Below, one piece after another: positions 63,252-64,000 of a stretch of DNA of 64,000 nt (position 1 is its first letter; every line of letters begins with the position of its first letter). Origin of the DNA: Streptomyces echinoruber. Its GTDB lineage: Bacteria; Actinomycetota; Actinomycetes; Streptomycetales; Streptomycetaceae. The stretch covers positions 1 through 64,000 of the forward strand of contig NZ_BMWH01000005.1 in assembly GCF_014651135.1 (NCBI RefSeq), written 5' to 3'. Made by a program: the position numbers and the translations under genes. The notes beneath the pieces were generated by a model that saw nothing but the letters and a program-made list of their open reading frames with translations, did not search any database and had not been told where the DNA came from.

Positions 63252-64000
63252 TCAGACGCGGGCCGGCAGGGCCAGGTCGAGGATGGCGAGCAGGGTGCGG
63301 GCCTGGACGTTGACGCAGTTGGCCTGGCGTACGTAGGAGGCGAGCTGGGCCCGGCTGAACCAGCGGTGGCCCGGCGGCTCCTCGGCGGCGAAGTCCGCGT
63401 CGGTCTCGATGATCCGGTAGTGGCTCTCGGCGTTGAGGAACCGGCCGCCCTCCTCGGCGTGGACGGCGTCGTAGCGCAGCGTTCCCGCGGTGCCGTCGAG
63501 GACCTGGTCCAGGAACGGCGGGCGCCGGTCGGGCGGCAGCCAGGCGTAGTTGCCGGGCGTGTACTGCACGGTGGGCGCGAGCTGCACCGTGTCGAGGAAA
63601 CCGGCCTCGGCCCGGGCGTGCACCAGGACGTGGGGCACGCCGTCCACCCGCTTGGTCAGGAACGCGGTGACGCCCCGGCCCCGCGGCTCGAACAGCGGCT
63701 GGCGCCAGCTCGTGATCTCCCGGTTGCCGGCCTCCACGGCGACGCCCACGACGTCGAAGTACCGTCCCTCGCGGTGCCGGCCCGCCAGGGCGTCCCACTC
63801 CCAGCCGGGCAGGTCCTTCAGGGGCACGGGCCGTACGGTGAGGGCGCGCCGGGCGCGCTCGTGGGTGAACCAGGAGAGCAGTTCCTGGTCGGTGTGCAGC
63901 GCCCGGTCCCGCTCGGCCGGGACAGCCGGATTGGCCGGGTCGGTCGGGTCGGTCGGGTCGGTCAGGGCGGCCGACAGGCACGACAGGACCGTGCGGGAGT
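63252..64000 (-). CDS. NDP-hexose 2,3-dehydratase family protein, partial (N-terminus off right edge)
   Basis: The minus-strand frame is open to base 64000; about 249 codons are present. Seen: HTDQELLSWFTHERARRAL, then PLKDLPGWEWDALAGRHREG, RYFDVVGVAVEAGNREITS, PTVQYTPGNYAWLPPD and QANCVNVQARTLLAIL, the C-terminal repeat of the two-domain NDP-hexose 2,3-dehydratase (TylX3/EvaA-type) family that opens the 2,6-dideoxysugar route from NDP-4-keto-6-deoxyglucose. The linker has a DPTDPTDP repeat. The first repeat should lie to the right of the window. Confidence 0.93.
   Translation of the reverse strand, partial: SRTVLSCLSAALTDPTDPTDPANPAVPAERDRALHTDQELLSWFTHERARRALTVRPVPLKDLPGWEWDALAGRHREGRYFDVVGVAVEAGNREITSWRQPLFEPRGRGVTAFLTKRVDGVPHVLVHARAEAGFLDTVQLAPTVQYTPGNYAWLPPDRRPPFLDQVLDGTAGTLRYDAVHAEEGGRFLNAESHYRIIETDADFAAEEPPGHRWFSRAQLASYVRQANCVNVQARTLLAILDLALPARV

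Overview
The window is about 72% GC and packed with short-spaced genes using GTG/TTG starts, with codon third positions nearly all G or C. Gene content and order (purA; kyn genes; fbaA-pyrE; clpB; dnaK-grpE-dnaJ-hspR; dcd next to tRNA-Gly; cold-shock protein plus DEAD helicase) fit the chromosome arm-core of a Streptomyces, in an order I recall from S. coelicolor relatives. Sixty-five protein genes (two cut by the window edges), one transposase remnant and one tRNA are supported.

Layout. 1-3.4 kb: a Uma2 nuclease-like gene cut by the left edge, a small toxin-antitoxin-like pair (DUF6247 plus a RelE-like partner), two small coupled unknowns, and a DUF397 / XRE-DUF5753 pair. 3.4-9.2 kb: purA, a diacylglycerol-kinase-like gene, and a GbsR/MarR regulator divergent from an ABC-2 type exporter. 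9.3-14.8 kb: a CYP107-type P450 and the kynurenine route from tryptophan (kynA, kynU and an alpha/beta hydrolase that probably is the formamidase). 15-29 kb: fbaA, pyrE, aldose epimerase, an SRPBCC membrane-anchored protein, a membrane-bound aminopropyltransferase-like protein, DUF2617, a Cys/Gly-rich peptide, an aminotransferase, a PIG-V-like mannosyltransferase, a YbjN protein and clpB.

29.4-33 kb is an accessory module: a secreted peptide precursor with three NSSWPS repeats at exactly 15-residue spacing, coupled to a Rieske-like protein that has lost its cluster ligands, divergent from a LuxR-type regulator that faces a second paralogous LuxR regulator tail to tail. An orphan sugar-binding lipoprotein follows. 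34.5-38.9 kb is the HspR regulon core (dnaK operon), with HAIR operators before both dnaK and clpB. 39-44.4 kb: a degenerate WecA/MraY-like membrane protein, an EtfD-like Fe-S membrane oxidoreductase, an ABM protein and a Yip1 protein. 44.7-46.3 kb is a lower-GC insert carrying an HTH protein and a HicA-like small protein. 46.3-53 kb: phosphoribosyltransferase, dcd, a 52-residue zinc-ribbon-like protein, tRNA-Gly(CCC), an anti-sigma-type ATPase, cold-shock protein, DEAD helicase and small unknowns, then a decayed transposase fragment.

53.2-63 kb is the most unusual region: two divergent operons sharing one 219-bp control region with nested inverted repeats. Leftward are DJ-1/PfpI, ferritin-like (VioB/iminophenylpyruvate-dimer-synthase type), DHA2 exporter, an ABM-VOC fusion, VOC and SDR genes. 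Rightward are cupin, a second DJ-1/PfpI, HAD phosphatase and a third DJ-1 gene, then a LysR regulator. Three divergent DJ-1 enzymes with metal oxygenase-like folds, a phosphatase and an exporter suggest an undescribed small-molecule pathway. An NDP-hexose 2,3-dehydratase cut by the right edge hints that a deoxysugar-containing biosynthetic cluster continues outside.

A recurring structural theme is G+C-rich short tandem arrays in spacers, several of which begin exactly at a stop codon and repeat it.
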